Positions 60,601 to 64,000 of a stretch of 64,000 nucleotides of DNA are shown piece after piece. The stretch spans positions 10,073,501-10,137,500 of the forward strand of contig NC_079880.1 of NCBI RefSeq assembly GCF_029227915.1, given 5' to 3'. The position numbers and the translations under genes were made by a program. Each line of letters begins with the position of its first letter. Within the stretch, counting starts at the first letter, position 1. This stretch comes from Hydractinia symbiolongicarpus. Its lineage: Eukaryota > Cnidaria > Hydrozoa > Anthoathecata > Hydractiniidae. The notes below the pieces were generated by a model. The model worked only from the letters and a program-made list of their open reading frames with translations, did no database searches and had not been told where the DNA came from.

Positions 60601-62579
60601 TCAGGTATCCAGCCCCTCATGATAAAAAAAGATTGCCCATAAGCTGCAAACACCCGCATATAAAAGGGTGAGTTTGAATGAAATTATTGGTTTCCTCTGA
60701 AACTGCACGCACTTTCCCGAACTCTCCCTAACTCACCAGGAGCATTCACGAAATGCATTTCCTTTTAACATACAATGCGGATAAAAGTTGGAAAAAGGCG
60801 CTTTTTTCAGGCATCTGGGTTATCCGAGTTTTTTTCGAGCCAAGGCTTGATTTTTTTCGAAACTCCGGACTTGCCCTAAAATTTTACGGTGTATGCGGCT
60901 TATCAGCACACTTGTTGATAAAATTATGCAAAGCAGGACAAAGGTTTTTTAAAGTTAATTAAAGCACTATTTTGTGTAGCTAGCCAGCTGGCTAGCTTGA
61001 TATATAGCTAGTAAAAGTAATTTAGAGGAATTTAAAAATAATATTTAGCTCCCTAGCTACATCAGTAAAGCTACCACGACAAGCCAGATCAGGAAGGCAA
61101 GACCAACAAAATGTAAGCAGTTTTAGTCATGGCCGTATATACACGAAATCTTTAGAGATAGTTGACATCATAATGTACCTTAACATCAGATAACAACTTT
61201 AACATGTGACATCTTTCTTCACAAGAAGGCGAGTATTGACATATACAGCATTAATAAAAAGTTCAAAAAATGTATCAACGACACAAAAAAACTTCCCAGT
61301 TATAAATTTAGATGCATCCCTAAATTGCGGCCTTGGGATCAACGCCAGGAACCCTCCTAAGTTTAATTTCATATTAAAACATAAAGTAATCTTTCCACTT
61401 ACTCACCGTTAACAGGTTTAGCAACAACATGGTTCAGGTGGCTGCAGCGACAATTAAGGACATTAAACGAGGCAAACGAAGGCTCATATTACAAAGCTCC
61501 ATATTGGCATAACAAAAGAATCTCAATAACATTTTTTTATCGCATTCAAATCTTCAAAGACAACAAGGACACCGAGACAAAAAAGATTTGCTCGATGAGT
61601 GTTTTTTTTTGTCTTAATGGTACCAAACACATAGGTTGTGTTAGAAGATGTTGGAAGCTCGAGCAGAAGTCCCCTGCGAAGTAGAGAGTGGAAAAAAAGA
61701 TTCTGCCATACACAACACAAACACTATATACCCGCGGTCCACTAAATGTGCGCCACTTCGGCGGGGCGCAATTAGCAATATCCTTGACGACCCTTGTAAG
61801 ACCACCGACCAGTACTCCGGTTTTTTCTTCGTCAATATAAAAAAAACAAAACCTGTGAATAAGTCTGAGCGAAAGGCGATATTTTAACAAAGGCTGTTGC
61901 CACAAATGATATTCTAAAAGCCATTTTTACATGGCATCCTTAATATTAAGAATAATTATTTATTTTTTCCAGGAGATGCGTTAAAGTGCTATCAAAATCA
62001 AAATGAAAATTCGACCAAAACACTCTTTGATTGTGCGGGTTCCCTCGACAGATGTGTGGGCGGGAAAATGAGTATTACTACGAACGTCATTGGGCAGGAA
62101 ATAACCAGCATCCAAAGTATTTTTGCTTGTGCTATGAACGGTATGTGCGATTCGTACTGTAACATGACAAAGACATTGATGGAATCATCTGCAAATACTG
62201 GAATGAAGGTTAGCAGCTGTAAGGTAATGATCGAAATTTTGTTTAAAAGTTTTGTTGAAGAAAAAATGATACTTGTTTTTCAATTTCTCACAGCTATTAT
62301 CACAACAAGCCAACCCTATTTACATTCTCTCCCAACTATTCGTTTTCTGGATAGGTCAAAATAAAACAAGGTCAGAATTGAGGTTGACCAGATTTAAAAA
62401 ACGATGCATCTGCGGTGACAGAAATATTTTCTATTCTACCATAGACGTACTGCTGCACTGGAGATGGATGCAATAAAGATGCAGAAGAAAAGACGAATGG
62501 TGGATACTTTAGCGTTGCCAATGCTAAATTTGTCGTCATTGCTATGATGTTTTCACGTATTGTGTTTGCGTACTTGTAG
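54632..62579 (+). CDS. Ly6/uPAR (three-finger) GPI-type protein (3 exons)
   Basis: Exon 1 (54632-54683) encodes a signal peptide (MQETILVICFMLAFFQM) ending in phase 1 at a perfect GTAAGT donor. Exon 2 (61973-62223) and exon 3 (62445-62579) continue in phase to 145 residues. The mature chain starts ALKCYQ, has ten cysteines and ends CCTGDGCN, the Ly6/uPAR CC..D.CN signature. A hydrophobic tail (FVVIAMMF..IVFAYL) after a Gly-Gly-containing linker suggests a GPI anchor. The second Cys of the usual LxCYxC is displaced (CYQNQ). Family members act at the cell surface or are secreted; the ligand is unknown. The 7.3 kb first intron holds at least two Helitron-like copies and a MITE. Exon 1 joining rests on phase, signal peptide and donor quality; transcript data would confirm it. 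Confidence 0.72.
57027..57656 (+). mobile_element. Complete Helitron-like element, 630 bp
   Basis: 5' TCTCTTATAATAATACG follows A at 57026; the 3' end has GTGGATTTTTCCAC then AGGCTTTATTGACTAG before T at 57657. It matches the minus-strand copy 4470-5052 over most of its length. No protein is encoded. Confidence 0.78.
57825..58790 (+). mobile_element. MITE with GGGCTACAAAACAG inverted ends, hosting a mini-Helitron
   Basis: GGGGCTACAAAACAG at 57825 and CCTGTTTTGTAGCCC ending 58790 are inverted copies. The right half (GTTATATTTAGGTG, GATGATATGAGATGTTG, GTAAGTCACTAAAG) matches the 8272-8899 and 44801-45065 copies. A 133-bp mini-Helitron is inserted at 57913, so the MITE is the older insertion. 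Confidence 0.6.
57913..58045 (+). mobile_element. Mini-Helitron, 133 bp, nested in a MITE
   Basis: 5' TCTATATTATAATACC after A at 57912; 3' end CCCGTGGATTTTCCACGGG, then CTAACGACTAG before T at 58046. Closely similar to 42453-42590. Confidence 0.75.
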
Positions 62580-63179
62580 AGAGACTTTTGTAACTTAGCT
62601 TAATCTGTGTTTTAATTGTTGTTGTTGAAGTTATATTTTGTGTATGTACCTGTTATTAATGTGTTTATAAAGTATATACGACATATATATACAGAGTGTT
62701 AAAAAGAGAGAAGCGTTTACAAAAAAAATTATTTTTTTGATATCTGAGATTTTTTTATATATATCTTCAATTCTCGGTGAAAAGACTTACATGAAGTCTT
62801 CTTCGAGTTGCCCGAACTTTCTCTACACTTAAACGAAACTATAGAAAACGAAACGCGATTTATGTAGTTGATTTAGATTATCAGCGTTTTATTTAGTATA
62901 TTAATGTTATCCACGATTACCTTTTTATCTTGTTTTAAACTAGATTCTTGTAAAAGTAGTTTAAGGTAGAAAATATCTATGTAATATTTACAAGTTCATC
63001 TCTTTGTTCCTTAAAGTCAATTAAATTCTCTTCACTATATATTAGCATCTTTAACGTCCGAATCAGTTTATGCACAATAGCGACTAACGAGAATAATGCT
63101 GACATCAACAAAAAATAGAGATTGAGTAGGGGAATTCCATAGGGTTGTGATTGCTAGTTGAAATCTGTATATAATAAAG
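62580..63179. other. Gap between the Ly6-type gene and the Polinton-type ORF
   Basis: 3' UTR of the Ly6-type gene, then AT-rich sequence. No canonical AATAAA was seen close after the stop. No transposon terminal repeat is evident before the GC-richer ORF. Confidence 0.4.
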
Positions 63180-64000
63180 ATGAGTTGGTTGAGGAAGGCT
63201 ATAGGTAAACTATATGAAACCGTGTCGGCACCAGTAGCGGCCACTCGCGACGCTCTCGCTGATCAAATATGGAGCGTGAGGGAAACCGTTACTTACTACT
63301 ATAACAAGGTGAAGGAGCAAATCTCAGGAGCGACAACGCTCCACGATAAGGTCCAACGGATCACCATCGAAGATGAATACCAGGGAATCGCCGACCTCAA
63401 ACACATGTTCGGGAACGAATCGAAACAGACCACGAACCCGGAAGGGATCGAGGACATCCAGAATATATTTGACGAGAATGACGCGCAATTTTTGGAAGAT
63501 GGAAATTGCACCAAGACGTGGCGATTCAATAAGAACCTTAACCAACCATTGACGGAGGCTATCATGCGAAAAATCACCATCGAGACCCCCGGGGCTTACG
63601 AAGGCAAAATAGTCTTCAAGCATGTACAGGTCAAGATCATCTCCACGAGGAAACCCTTACTTGGATGTGGACCTTTGCCGGACTGGCTGCGCGGTAAAAG
63701 GTGCATCTACGCCATGAACGGTGAAGATGCCAGAACGGACAACCTGTGCTTTTGGAGATGCTTGTCTGTAAGGGAGAAGGCCGACGTAAAAAGGGGAACA
63801 GAGTTCCTAACAAAACCCTCAAATTAGCACGCGAGTACTACGAGAACCCCAAGCTAAAGCGGGAAGAGGTACGTGCTACGAAGCTGGTGGACTTGGAGGG
63901 TATCGCTAAACACTTCAAGATCAACATCAGGTTCTTTGAACCCAAGACGAACTTAGACAAGGCACCGTGGCGGCTCGTCTATGGTCAAAACCAGTACAAG
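63180..64000 (+). pseudogene. Polinton/Maverick-type element ORF, 5' part, frameshifted
   Basis: ATG 63180 opens 215 codons to a stop at 63827. The product has a helical N-terminus (MSWLRKAIGKLYE) and later LGCGPLPDWL, RCIYAMNGED and DNLCFWRC. I recall this set from the segment ahead of the protein-primed DNA polymerase B in cnidarian Polinton/Maverick elements. From about 63770 the matching downstream sequence continues in the +1 frame to the window end (LAREYYENPKLKR, DLEGIAKHFKINIRFFEP), so the copy has a one-base frameshift unless the element uses slippage. GC content is near 50%, far above the surrounding host DNA. The polymerase catalytic motifs lie beyond the window. Identity as Polinton is from memory of the family, not a search. 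Confidence 0.55.

Noticed and set aside
60494-60667. Exon-like segment with GFDNFSAED and a GGTGAG donor in the Ly6 intron
   Set aside because: Splice borders are plausible, but there is no domain and no phase-compatible need for it in the Ly6 model; kept only as a note.
61546-61905. Overlapping open frames on both strands
   Set aside because: Both strands are open over the same GC-richer block, with no conserved motif on either.
1-64000. CRISPR arrays, bacterial operons, phage defence systems
   Set aside because: Spliceosomal introns, animal gene families, SINEs and Helitrons show this is eukaryotic DNA; the tandem repeats lack CRISPR repeat-spacer structure.

Overview
The window looks like nuclear DNA of an animal with an AT-rich, transposon-filled genome. 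Genes are split by short GT-AG introns. The gene types are metazoan: a VWDE-like surface protein, a homeobox gene, a calcium-channel alpha2delta subunit and a Ly6/three-finger protein. I infer a cnidarian, most likely a hydrozoan, from base composition, gene set and repeat types; the sequence does not prove this.

Layout. 1-5052 is a head-to-tail array of Helitron-like elements on the minus strand with no host gene. 5053-8006 holds a microsatellite and a TA-flanked MITE. 8007-16892 is an 18-exon plus-strand gene for a VWDE-like type I membrane protein (D8C, von Willebrand D, EGF and cadherin-like regions, TM helix); its signal-peptide exon was not found. 17271-17880 and 26041-26520 are decayed pieces of retroelements with GIY-YIG nuclease domains. 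20680-26500 is mostly mobile-element debris: a Helitron 3' fragment, a near-perfect hairpin, an OTU-like exon, a tRNA-like sequence and a broken hAT transposase end. 28823-29752 is an apparently intronless type II glycosyltransferase-like gene. 31043-33217 is a four-exon homeobox gene with an unusual Tyr at homeodomain position 49 and an in-frame 38-residue duplication. 33218-41626 is a gene-poor stretch with SINEs, minisatellites and foldback sequences. 41627-50839 is a five-exon alpha2delta subunit gene whose second intron carries a TACGGAGT minisatellite and two tandem mini-Helitrons. 51571-53143 contains two transposase remnants. 54632-62579 is a three-exon Ly6-type gene with a 7.3 kb first intron full of mobile elements. 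63180 to the window end is the start of a Polinton/Maverick-type ORF of clearly higher GC content, broken by a frameshift.

The host genes do not form an operon or an obvious pathway. Three encode surface or secretory-pathway proteins (VWDE-like, alpha2delta, Ly6), one a probable Golgi enzyme and one a transcription factor. All except the minus-strand mobile elements read on the plus strand. Splice phases were checked exon by exon and are consistent in all four multi-exon models. The main unifying structure is a Helitron-like family (5' TC, 3' hairpin then CTAG, inserted between A and T) with about ten copies, several joined exactly end to end.
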